From Methanolobus sp. UBA474 (lineage in GTDB: Archaea > Halobacteriota > Methanosarcinia > Methanosarcinales > Methanosarcinaceae), in assembly GCA_002501695.1 (NCBI GenBank), contig DANZ01000126.1:1-15118 (forward strand): a DNA stretch of 15,118 nt. The letters are read 5' to 3'. Shown here piece after piece: positions 1 through 5,876 of this stretch (positions within the stretch are counted from its first letter, which is position 1; the number at the start of each line of letters is the position of its first letter). Under the pieces are notes generated by a model. It did not search any database. It was not told the origin of the DNA and saw only the letters and a program-made list of their open reading frames with translations. The translations under genes and the position numbers were made by a program.

Positions 1-476
1 ATGCCTCCCGAGCCCCCGTGTATCAGGATCTTCTGCCCTTTGTGTAATTCCATTTTATTGTAAAGGACATCCAATGCGCTCACACCTGTAAGAGGCAGCG
101 CGGCAGCCTCCGGATAGCTTGCCTTTTCGGGTTTAATGGCTATCAGTTTCTCACCTGCCAACACGAACTCAGCAAAGGCACCCGAACCTCCTGACAGTAT
201 AAGGCCGCTGCCATATACATGGTCACCTTTATTATACAGGCTTACACCTTCACCGACATCGATCACCGTACCGGAGAAATCACCCCCAAGCGTTATCGGG
301 AAACTGAATTTGCTCGTCGCGCTCACATATCCTTCACGTATTTTCCAGTCAAATGGATTTACACCTGCTGCATGCACCTTCACAAGAACCTTTCCCGATT
401 CTAGCTCGGGAGTATTGACGTTGCGGTTTATCGCAACAACATCAGTTCCATACTCGTTTATCTGGGCAGCTTTCAT
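1..476 (-). CDS. Zinc-free MDR-family (quinone oxidoreductase-like) dehydrogenase, N-terminal part
   Basis: Partial gene: 158 codons from the ATG at 474-476, running off the left edge. The protein starts MKAAQINEYG and has the GroES-like half of a medium-chain dehydrogenase/reductase: HAAGVNPFDWKIREG near residues 35-50, GGDFSGTV near 63-70, then the LPLTGVSALD segment and the first residues of the glycine-rich nucleotide-binding loop (HGGSGG) at the cut. The GHE zinc-ligand motif and the structural zinc Cys cluster of alcohol dehydrogenases are absent, so it belongs to the quinone-oxidoreductase-like, probably NADPH-using, branch; the substrate cannot be told. A strong GGAGGAG Shine-Dalgarno lies 5 bases upstream of the start. 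It is last in the minus-strand series thiM-thiE-MDR, 82 bases after thiE, and an AT-rich CATATATTA at about 517-527 may be its own TATA box, so it need not be in the thi operon. Confidence 0.88.
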   Translation of the reverse strand, partial: MKAAQINEYGTDVVAINRNVNTPELESGKVLVKVHAAGVNPFDWKIREGYVSATSKFSFPITLGGDFSGTVIDVGEGVSLYNKGDHVYGSGLILSGGSGAFAEFVLAGEKLIAIKPEKASYPEAAALPLTGVSALDVLYNKMELHKGQKILIHGGSGG

Positions 477-558
477 GATCACTCCTCCACTCCTAAGGAC
501 AGTATGATATTAACATATCGCTAATATATGATAACTTAGGAAAATAAGCTATTGAAGC

Positions 559-1236
559 TTATATCTTTTTATCCTTATCCGGATATACTGCCATAGCATG
601 CTTTGTTCTTCCAATGATCTCAATAAAAAACTCCGTTTCCCTTTTAACATCATCACTGCAGACTATCGCTGAAATTGCGACCAGGCTGTCGGCGCCGCCC
701 CGGACAACACTCACACAGTTCTCCTTGTTTATTCCGCCTATAGTGACTATGGGAATAACCAGGGCGTCCTTCACTTCCCTTATCCGCTCCGGACCGATGC
801 CCTCCCCCGCATCCTTTTTGGTGGAAGTGCAAAAAATGGGACTGAGGCCTACGTAGTCAGCACCCTCACGCTCGGCTTTGAGGGCCTCTCTTAGGTCGTG
901 GACAGTAAGGCCGATTATCTTATCATTGCCAAGAAGCTGCCTTGCAAGTGCTATTGGCATATCTTCCTGGCCGATATGCACACCGTCGGCATCTACAGCC
1001 ATGGCAACGTCTATGCGGTCGTTGACAAGGAAGATGGCTTTGTCCCTGCATATATCCCTTATGAGGAATGCTTCCTCTACCATCTGCTTTGTACCCCTGT
1101 TTTTCTCCCGGTACTGGACGATCCTGCATCCCGCCTCGACCGCATTGCGTACGTCAGACAGGGTCCCTTTCTTCGAGAGACGGGAATCTGTGACAAGATA
1201 CAGATCTATCTCTCCAAGCAGCTTCTTTTTGTCCAT
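559..1236 (-). CDS. thiE: Thiamine-phosphate synthase ThiE
   Basis: The 225-residue protein is a full-length TIM-barrel thiamine-phosphate synthase, which joins hydroxymethylpyrimidine diphosphate to thiazole phosphate to give thiamine monophosphate. Motifs in family order: LYLVTD (12-17), QYREK (41-45) in the pyrimidine pocket, VNDR (71-74), DGVHIGQED (84-92), YVGLSPIF followed by TSTKKDAG (128-143) for phosphate binding, and TIGGIN (165-170) with AISAIV (188-192) at the phosphate-binding barrel end. The start is ATG at 1234-1236 with GGAG 8 bases upstream. It lies 63 bases downstream of thiM on the same strand, consistent with co-transcription, and the ThiM product is one of its substrates. 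The lysine-rich tail (about residues 212-225) is outside the barrel. Function follows from the family; the assignment is secure. Confidence 0.96.
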   Translation of the reverse strand: MDKKKLLGEIDLYLVTDSRLSKKGTLSDVRNAVEAGCRIVQYREKNRGTKQMVEEAFLIRDICRDKAIFLVNDRIDVAMAVDADGVHIGQEDMPIALARQLLGNDKIIGLTVHDLREALKAEREGADYVGLSPIFCTSTKKDAGEGIGPERIREVKDALVIPIVTIGGINKENCVSVVRGGADSLVAISAIVCSDDVKRETEFFIEIIGRTKHAMAVYPDKDKKI

Positions 1237-1299
1237 GAAAGTATCTCCTGCTCGTTATAAGCCCCTGCCTGTGCGTGATCACATTCCCGAAGTTCAGAG

Positions 1300-2079
1300 C
1301 TATTCAAAATCCATCATGGGTTCCACTTTCTCGTCCGAAAGGTGGTATACTTCGTCATACAGGTGCATCTTGAAGCTTCCGGGGCCGCCGGACTTCCCTG
1401 CAGCCAGCTCTCCGGCAACACCAAAATAACATAAGGCATCCTTTGCAGCATCACAGTGATCACTGTTGACGGCAGCAAAAGAAGCTATTATCGATGCAGC
1501 CATGCATCCGGTCCCGACGATGGACCCCATCTGATCATGGCCATTCCTCACGACAAATGTCCTTTTGCCATCGCTTATTATGTCCTCTTTCCCTGTCATC
1601 ACAACGGTACATGATCTTGAGCCTGCAAGCGTCCTGGCGACCTGCCTGGGATCAGCAGCTATGGAAGTCGCTTCGACGCCCTTTGTCTGCGCATGCTCTC
1701 CTGCAAGCTTTGCCACTTCGGAATAATTGCCCTTGATAATGTCAACACGAACGGAATTCAGGATCTTTGCAGCCATATCATCCCTGAATTTCGTGGCGCC
1801 GACACCCACTGCATCGAGCACTACGGGTATACCCTTCCTGTTTGCCGCAGTTGCCGAGATGATCATGCAGTCTATGAGCCCGGTGGTCAGGGTGCCTATG
1901 TTGAGCACAAGAGCAGATGAAATACCGGTCATATCGGCGCATTCCTCGGGTGCATGCGCCATCACGGGAAGTGCACCGAATGCCCTTGTAATGTTAGCAC
2001 AATCGTATATCGTCACCCAGTTGGTTATGTGGTGTATGAGCGGCCTTGTATCCCTTAGTGTCTTAAGCGGGTCCTTCAT
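1300..2079 (-). CDS. thiM: Hydroxyethylthiazole kinase ThiM
   Basis: The 259-residue protein has normal length for ThiM, the ribokinase-fold enzyme that phosphorylates 4-methyl-5-(2-hydroxyethyl)thiazole with ATP in thiamine salvage. Visible hallmarks are the N-terminal PLIHHITNWVTIYDCAN (13-29), LNIGTL (59-64), the VVLDAVGVGAT block (86-96), DIIKGNYSE (113-121), VVMTGKEDII (159-168) and the anion-hole and catalytic GTGCM (189-193, Cys192), then PGSF (233-236) near the C-terminus. The start is ATG at 2077-2079 with GAGG 6 bases upstream. It is first in the minus-strand order thiM-thiE. A probable TATA box at about 2206-2214 would give a leader of roughly 100 bases. I looked there for the TPP riboswitch signatures and found none, so any thiamine control would be by another route. 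Confidence 0.96.
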   Translation of the reverse strand: MKDPLKTLRDTRPLIHHITNWVTIYDCANITRAFGALPVMAHAPEECADMTGISSALVLNIGTLTTGLIDCMIISATAANRKGIPVVLDAVGVGATKFRDDMAAKILNSVRVDIIKGNYSEVAKLAGEHAQTKGVEATSIAADPRQVARTLAGSRSCTVVMTGKEDIISDGKRTFVVRNGHDQMGSIVGTGCMAASIIASFAAVNSDHCDAAKDALCYFGVAGELAAGKSGGPGSFKMHLYDEVYHLSDEKVEPMMDFE

Positions 2080-2205
2080 TATAGTCCTCTGTCAGTTTTT
2101 TTGAATTGTTCTGATCAAGATCCCTGGTGCCTGATCCAGTCAATCCAGTTGTTGACGCCCTATCACACTAATCATGTATTAATCATACGCATGCCCTTTT
2201 ATGCC

Positions 2206-2214
2206 AGATATAGA
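2206..2214 (-). promoter_or_regulatory. Probable TATA box for thiM-thiE
   Basis: On the minus strand the sequence reads TCTATATCT in an A/T-rich stretch. It would place a transcript start near 2184 and a leader of about 105 bases before thiM. It is the best TATA-like element in the gap, but no BRE is obvious. Confidence 0.4.
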
Positions 2215-2443
2215 GAATGTCTGATCTTTGAAGGGATCGTTTACGTGTTTTCTGGTGGCGCATTATGGTTTATTCAAGTTCTGGCAGGCAGACGGGTCCA
2301 TATGCCAGGCATCGGCAGGTCAGTCACATATAGCTGCCAGCAAAACAGTTAAACTTCTTCTTTTCCCCGGATATAAGTTCCTGGTTGACCACGGACTTCA
2401 CATGTGTCTGAGGACCTGAATTGCTGATATTAAAATTTCTGTT

Positions 2444-2496
2444 CACTTTAAGTAGTTCGGATTACAAAAACACTTAAGTAGTTCGGATTACAAAAA
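2444..2496 (+). repeat. Tandem duplication of a 26-27-bp unit upstream of the regulator
   Basis: Two head-to-tail copies, 2444-2470 and 2471-2496, differ only by one T in a T-run. The shared core is TAAGTAGTTCGGATTAC followed by a run of A. They end 28 bases before the regulator's start codon, in the position of its promoter or operator. Two copies are too few and too close for a CRISPR. A duplicated binding site for the regulator itself is plausible but is inference. Confidence 0.85.
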
Positions 2497-2524
2497 TATG
2501 AATTACTAAGGAATAGCACCGAAC

Positions 2525-3352
2525 ATGAAGAAACCGTTACTTGATGTGATATTTGCATCCGAGAAGAGAAAGAATGTCCTTTTATTGTTGCAGGAAGGTC
2601 CCATGCAAATGAAGGCTATCCTCACTTGTTTAGGGACAACAAGACAGGCACTGCTTCCACAGATGAGAATGTTAGAGGATCACTATCTTATCTTCCATTA
2701 CGAAGACACTTATGAACTGACATCTATAGGAAAACTGATTGCTGATCAGATGGCCCCTCTTGTAAGCACTCTTAATATCCTGGACAATGATCTTGACTAT
2801 TGGGGCACACATAACCTTGATTTCATTCCACCGCATCTGCTCGAAGGATTGCATGACCTTTGCTCCTGCAAAGTGGTAACTCCTTCGATCATGGAGATAT
2901 ATGATGTCAATAAAGAGTTCTTCGAATGTTCCAGGAGATCAAAATCTCTGACGCTTGTTGTTACATTTCTCTATCCAAACTTTCCCGAGATCTACGGTGA
3001 ATGGATAAAGAGTGTGGAGCATCTCACATTCATTGCAAGCAAAGACCTTTTTGAAAGGATAAAATTAAATTACGGTAATGAATTTACAAAATACATCGAT
3101 ACCGGGAAATTTGACTTTTTTGTATATAATAATAAAATGGATTTTGTCTCTTTCGGCCATAATGACTATTGCAGCTTTTTCAGGTTATTGTTGAAAACAG
3201 GCGAATATGATAATAAACAACTTATATGCTGTAGTTCCAGTGCAATAAAATGGAACATCTCATTGCGTGACTATTACTTGAAAGATTCGACTCCGATCAC
3301 AGAACTCCAATCAAAACATTTGGCAGGAAAATATTTTCAATTACAAGAATGA
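2525..3352 (+). CDS. FilR1-type winged-helix transcriptional regulator (methanogen family)
   Basis: The 275-residue protein has an N-terminal winged-helix DNA-binding domain at about residues 12-75 (SEKRKNVLLLLQEGP, then a recognition helix around TTRQALLPQMRMLED and a wing ending LTSIGKLIAD), and a C-terminal sensor region of about residues 110-260 resembling the FilR1/DUF1724 middle domain of regulators expanded in Methanosarcinales, some of which control methyltransferase genes. The ligand is unknown. Seven cysteines (35, 113, 115, 135, 216, 235, 236) are many for a cytoplasmic regulator and could sense redox state or metal, but that is speculation. The start is ATG at 2525 with a weak AAGGA about 11 bases upstream. 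The gene stands alone, preceded by the tandem repeat that may be its operator. The family call rests on overall pattern, as the sensor domain has no short diagnostic motif. Confidence 0.82.
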   Translation: MKKPLLDVIFASEKRKNVLLLLQEGPMQMKAILTCLGTTRQALLPQMRMLEDHYLIFHYEDTYELTSIGKLIADQMAPLVSTLNILDNDLDYWGTHNLDFIPPHLLEGLHDLCSCKVVTPSIMEIYDVNKEFFECSRRSKSLTLVVTFLYPNFPEIYGEWIKSVEHLTFIASKDLFERIKLNYGNEFTKYIDTGKFDFFVYNNKMDFVSFGHNDYCSFFRLLLKTGEYDNKQLICCSSSAIKWNISLRDYYLKDSTPITELQSKHLAGKYFQLQE

Positions 3353-3424
3353 TCTGTAAACAATCCCTACTCGAAAACCTTCTTTGGTTGATTGAAAAGG
3401 AGAGATGAGGCGCCCGGAAAACCA

Positions 3425-3640
3425 CTAAGTTTTAAGGTGCTTCTTTCCTGACGGATCCGGGATGTTCTCCAACATCTCTTCTACTCCACTTTCGATATGC
3501 TGCTCATTTCCCCGCGAACCGCAATACCTAAAAGCGTCCATGTCATGTCTATGAAAATACCGGCATGTTTTTGAGACATCGAAATAATATTCACCTGAAA
3601 TACGGTTTTTGCCCTGGATGCTGCATTGATCAGTTTCCAT
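3425..3640 (-). CDS. Small Cys-containing protein of unknown function
   Basis: A 71-residue open frame that I do not recognise. It begins METDQCSIQGKNRISG, continues EYYFDVSKTCRYFHRHDMDAFRYCGSRG, and ends in an acidic then basic tail. Cys6, Cys26 and Cys40 with His30 and His32 could make a small metal site, but there is no classical CxxC pair. I think it is real because the minus strand carries a good TATA box (3657-3667) about 22 bases upstream of the ATG, matching a nearly leaderless transcript, and because the aromatic- and Cys-rich middle looks like constrained protein. No Shine-Dalgarno is seen, which fits a leaderless gene. It diverges from rps3ae across a shared promoter region. It could still be a chance frame. 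Confidence 0.6.
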   Translation of the reverse strand: METDQCSIQGKNRISGEYYFDVSKTCRYFHRHDMDAFRYCGSRGNEQHIESGVEEMLENIPDPSGKKHLKT

Positions 3641-3656
3641 CGTTGCAAAGAAGGAC

Positions 3657-3692
3657 TTTATAAAATATCGGTTAACCGATTTCTTTATATAT
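3657..3692. promoter_or_regulatory. Back-to-back divergent promoters with central palindrome
   Basis: The minus-strand TATA box (TATTTTATAAA, 3657-3667, read on minus) serves the small Cys protein and the plus-strand TATA box TTTATATAT (3684-3692) serves rps3ae. Between them lies the perfect 14-bp palindrome ATCGGTTAACCGAT (3667-3680). Each half reads ACCGAT just upstream of a TATA box, the position of an archaeal BRE, so the palindrome may simply be two BREs back to back; it could also be a repressor site. The plus-strand start would fall near 3713, leaving about 110 bases of leader before the S3Ae start. Confidence 0.65.
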
Positions 3693-3811
3693 GGACATGA
3701 CTAGTATAGAAAGCCAAACTAATGCATACGTTATTCCACTCCATATCATGACCGACCGTCGAACACTTACACTAATCACGTTATACTAATATCATAGGAT
3801 TACACTCATCC

Positions 3812-3817
3812 GGAGGA
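3812..3817 (+). promoter_or_regulatory. Shine-Dalgarno site fixing the TTG start of rps3ae
   Basis: GGAGGA ends 5 bases before the TTG at 3823-3825. No ATG lies at a suitable distance in this frame, so the site decides the start. Confidence 0.85.
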
Positions 3818-3822
3818 ATTTT

Positions 3823-4413
3823 TTGGCAAAGAAAGTACAGAGAAAGTTAGATAAATGGAAGTTAAAAACCTGGTACAATGTAGAGACACCTGAATTCATA
3901 AGCAGGACAAACATCGGGACAACCCCGGCAGAAGAACCCGGCCAGCTTATCGGTCGTATTGTTGAGACCACTGTAGGAGAGATCGCAAACGATTTCACAA
4001 AGCACAACACCAAGCTCATACTCGAGATAAGTGAAGTCAACGGTGATACTGCCAACACCAGATTCATTGGCCACGAGATCACAACCGATTACCTGCGCTC
4101 CATCGTTAAGCGCCAGACCTCAAGGATCGACACTAACCTCGATGTGACCACAAGGGACGGTTACGTCATAAGAGTAAAGCCGATCTGCTTTACGGTCAAA
4201 AGAGCAAGGACAAGCCAGATCAAGTCCATCAGAGAGATCATGGACAGGATCGTTATTGAGCGCGCATCAGAACTCAACTTCGAGCAGTTCATCGAAGAAG
4301 CTATCATGGGCAAGCTTTCCGCAAACATATACAGGAATGCAAAGTACATCTACCCCCTCAGAAGGGTCGAGATCAGGAAGACCGAGGTCAAGGCACTTCC
4401 TGCAGCAGCCTGA
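3823..4413 (+). CDS. rps3ae: 30S ribosomal protein S3Ae (eS1)
   Basis: The 196-residue protein is the archaeal and eukaryotic small-subunit protein eS1, located on the 30S platform near the mRNA exit. It opens with the basic KKVQRKLDKWKLKTWYNV typical of the family, then EFISRTNIGTTPAEEPGQLIGRIVETTVGEI, and continues with the TDYLRSIVKRQTSRID segment and the VKRARTSQIKSIREIM block. Length is as expected for archaea. Translation starts at TTG 3823 behind a perfect Shine-Dalgarno; a ribosomal-protein gene with a TTG start is uncommon but the spacing leaves little doubt. The promoter is the TATA at 3684-3692; a second weak TATA-like TTATACTA lies at 3781-3788. The gene is followed by a stable hairpin and appears monocistronic. 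Confidence 0.97.
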   Translation: MAKKVQRKLDKWKLKTWYNVETPEFISRTNIGTTPAEEPGQLIGRIVETTVGEIANDFTKHNTKLILEISEVNGDTANTRFIGHEITTDYLRSIVKRQTSRIDTNLDVTTRDGYVIRVKPICFTVKRARTSQIKSIREIMDRIVIERASELNFEQFIEEAIMGKLSANIYRNAKYIYPLRRVEIRKTEVKALPAAA

Positions 4414-4436
4414 TCCCAAAAAGATTAAGACTTCTT

Positions 4437-4458
4437 AGGTATCACTCCGGTGATACCT
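4437..4458 (+). terminator. Hairpin with UCCG tetraloop after rps3ae
   Basis: A perfect 9-bp stem (AGGTATCAC at 4437-4445, GTGATACCT at 4450-4458) is closed by the 4-base loop TCCG. A C-UCCG-G loop fits the very stable UNCG class. It starts 24 bases after the stop codon and is followed by T-rich sequence (ACTTTTCT). It could serve as a terminator or as a 3'-end stabiliser, and also lies just past the end of the convergent zinc-ribbon gene. Confidence 0.65.
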
Positions 4459-4519
4459 GCAATTACTTTTCTATAATATCTGCAAATTCTCTCAGCGATC
4501 AACGCATCAATAGTCGCGT

Positions 4520-4774
4520 TCAAAGTGCTGTATTAAGTTCCCTGCTATCATATTCTTTCCTGATCAGCCGGGCCATCTCTTCATTGGCTTCCACAATAAA
4601 GGATCCTATATAGCCGCAGTGCTTGCAGTGATACAGTCCCTCGACCCCGCCCGCCTCATAATAAAGATCGATGCTCCCGCATACCGGGCAGACCTGCGTG
4701 GTCTCTTCCTGATCATCATCAATGTTCAGAAAATCAATGTCCTCGTTTTCCCCGAGCTCCTCTTCCATTTGCAT
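4520..4774 (-). CDS. Small zinc-ribbon protein
   Basis: An 84-residue protein with an acidic N-terminus (EEELGENEDIDFLNIDDD) followed by a four-Cys zinc ribbon: CPVC at 29-32 and CKHC at 50-53, separated by SIDLYYEAGGVEGLY, then GYIGSFIVEANEEMARLIRKEY. The frame extends back to 4879, but the stretch before 4774 overlaps the end of the upstream gene. A ribosome-binding AGGGG lies 8 bases before a second ATG at 4766-4768, so the true start could be two codons later. The fold resembles zinc ribbons of RNA-polymerase and TFIIS-like or ribosomal factors, but nothing fixes a function. It lies 65 bases downstream of the DUF523-DUF1722 gene on the same strand. Confidence 0.78.
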   Translation of the reverse strand: MQMEEELGENEDIDFLNIDDDQEETTQVCPVCGSIDLYYEAGGVEGLYHCKHCGYIGSFIVEANEEMARLIRKEYDSRELNTAL

Positions 4775-4839
4775 TACCCCTGACAACCGGACTATGCCGG
4801 TCATCCCATGCAATAATATGAAGTCCAGACATATCAAAC

Positions 4840-5787
4840 TTACTCCAATCTCCCTGACAGTGCTGCGGGATAAGGGCAAAAATAGGTCTGCAATAGAAGA
4901 TACCCTACATTAAAGCGCAGTATCCAGGAGGCGAACAGTCCTTTAAGCTCACCCAGCAGAGTGTTGTCCTCCCGGTATTCACGTAGCCGTTCATTCAGAA
5001 GAGCCCTTTCATTAGCATCCAGCCGGTCCGAAAAGTAACCCACAGCATGCATGAGCACATTTATATTGGGCCCGATACCTGCCGCCCTCGAGAGCGCCTC
5101 CTGCAGATACTGCTGATAGTCCGTAGCAATTTCTTCAAAAGGACGCTTCCGGTGATTGGCCAGAATATCACCCATCCGGGTCATCGCTTCCTTGTCATAG
5201 GCCATAAGAAGCAATTTGTTGCGTGTATGGTAATCCACAAGGTCATGCATCTTTCCTGATCCGGTCTCTTCCCTGAAAGAAGCAAGGGCAAAGACCCGCG
5301 TCAGGAAGTGATCCCTGATCAGGGCGTCGGCAAGCTGCCCCTCATCCACAACAGGCAGATATGGTAAACGGTCAGTCAGGCCTTCGGCAAAGAAACCGGT
5401 ACCTTTGCGATGCAGGTAATCCCTGCTGATGCTTGAAGTGAAGACTTTCGTGCTCCTCAACCCACAGGAGGGCGATCTTGATTTGAGAACGGCTCCGTCA
5501 ATAGCTGCAAGCCTGTCCAGGTATGCGGCCGTGAAGCCGATCATGCTTTCGGTAAGGTCAAGTCCTGTGGCCGGCTGCAAAAGCCTTTTCCTGCCTTCAA
5601 GGACAATGCGTATGGGCTCCCTGGGAACTCCCAGCCCGATCTCACATTCCGGGCACACGGAGACGAACTCAACATGTGGTTGAAGGGCGCCTGTGACAGG
5701 AGAAGATATCATCCGGCCATCGTACCGGCATGAAGAAAAACCCAGGCATTTGCTTATGAGAATAGTGGGACATGGATAGACTGACAT
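4840..5787 (-). CDS. DUF523-DUF1722 fusion protein (TudS-like / YbgA-like)
   Basis: The 315-residue protein has two parts. Residues 1-150 match DUF523, the family of the bacterial Fe-S thiouracil desulfurase TudS: ILISKCLGFSSCRYDG (9-24), SVCPECEIGLGVPREP (43-58) and KSRSPSCG (102-109), giving Cys14, Cys20, Cys45, Cys48 and Cys108 as candidate cluster ligands. Residues about 180-310 match DUF1722, a helical domain known from E. coli YbgA; visible is FREETGSGKMHDLVDYHTRNKLLLMAYD (170-197 region) and YFSDRLDANER. The two domains are often fused in bacteria. Desulfuration of a thiolated base is a family-based guess, not shown. The start is the ATG at 5785-5787; a TATA-like CTATATTTA (5817-5825, minus) about 34 bases upstream suggests a short leader. 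It follows gltX by 89 bases. Confidence 0.9.
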   Translation of the reverse strand: MSVYPCPTILISKCLGFSSCRYDGRMISSPVTGALQPHVEFVSVCPECEIGLGVPREPIRIVLEGRKRLLQPATGLDLTESMIGFTAAYLDRLAAIDGAVLKSRSPSCGLRSTKVFTSSISRDYLHRKGTGFFAEGLTDRLPYLPVVDEGQLADALIRDHFLTRVFALASFREETGSGKMHDLVDYHTRNKLLLMAYDKEAMTRMGDILANHRKRPFEEIATDYQQYLQEALSRAAGIGPNINVLMHAVGYFSDRLDANERALLNERLREYREDNTLLGELKGLFASWILRFNVGYLLLQTYFCPYPAALSGRLE

Positions 5788-5816
5788 GGTACTCTGTATC
5801 AGGCTGGTGCGGTAAG

Positions 5817-5825
5817 TAAATATAG
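5817..5825 (-). promoter_or_regulatory. TATA box for the DUF523-DUF1722 gene
   Basis: Read on the minus strand, CTATATTTA is preceded by CCGAATAGG, a reasonable BRE. Its centre is about 34 bases from the ATG, implying a leader of about 8 bases and independent transcription from gltX. Confidence 0.5.
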
Positions 5826-5839
5826 CCTATTCGGTTGGA

Positions 5840-5876
5840 AACCATAAAAAGGGAAAGGAAAAGGGAAAACACCCTT
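5840..5876 (-). terminator. Pyrimidine tract just after gltX
   Basis: Directly after the gltX stop the minus strand reads as a run of T and C with several stretches of four or five T (CCCTTTTCC, CCCTTTTT). T-rich tracts without a hairpin are the usual archaeal terminators. The composition is seen; the role is inferred. Confidence 0.5.

Larger units (their letters stand above)
2080..2524. other. Intergenic region between thiM and the FilR1-type regulator
   Basis: This 445-base gap separates divergent genes. Toward thiM (minus) it holds a probable TATA box (2206-2214) and two weak dyads in the presumed leader: CTGATCA at 2111-2117 against TGATCCAG at 2132-2139, and GTCAA at 2139-2143 against TTGAC at 2152-2156. 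Toward the regulator (plus) it holds the tandem repeat at 2444-2496. The stretch 2220-2420 carries several open frames of 60-80 codons, but none has a convincing ribosome-binding site or recognisable motif. I see no RNA gene in it; it may be a decayed gene or simply long regulatory DNA. Confidence 0.6.

Noticed and set aside
2080..2300. TPP riboswitch upstream of thiM
   Set aside because: The conserved CTGAGA and ACCTGATCTGGATAATGCC-type signatures are not present on the minus strand before thiM.
2101..2419. Open frames of 63 and 83 codons on plus
   Set aside because: No ribosome-binding site, no recognisable motif, implausible composition; they lie in the presumed thiM promoter and leader.
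2444..2496. Possible CRISPR fragment
   Set aside because: Only two adjacent copies without spacers; a tandem duplication explains it.
4775..4879. Upstream extension of the zinc-ribbon protein
   Set aside because: It would overlap the previous gene and adds a hydrophobic, non-conserved-looking stretch; the AGGGG site supports a start near 4768-4774.
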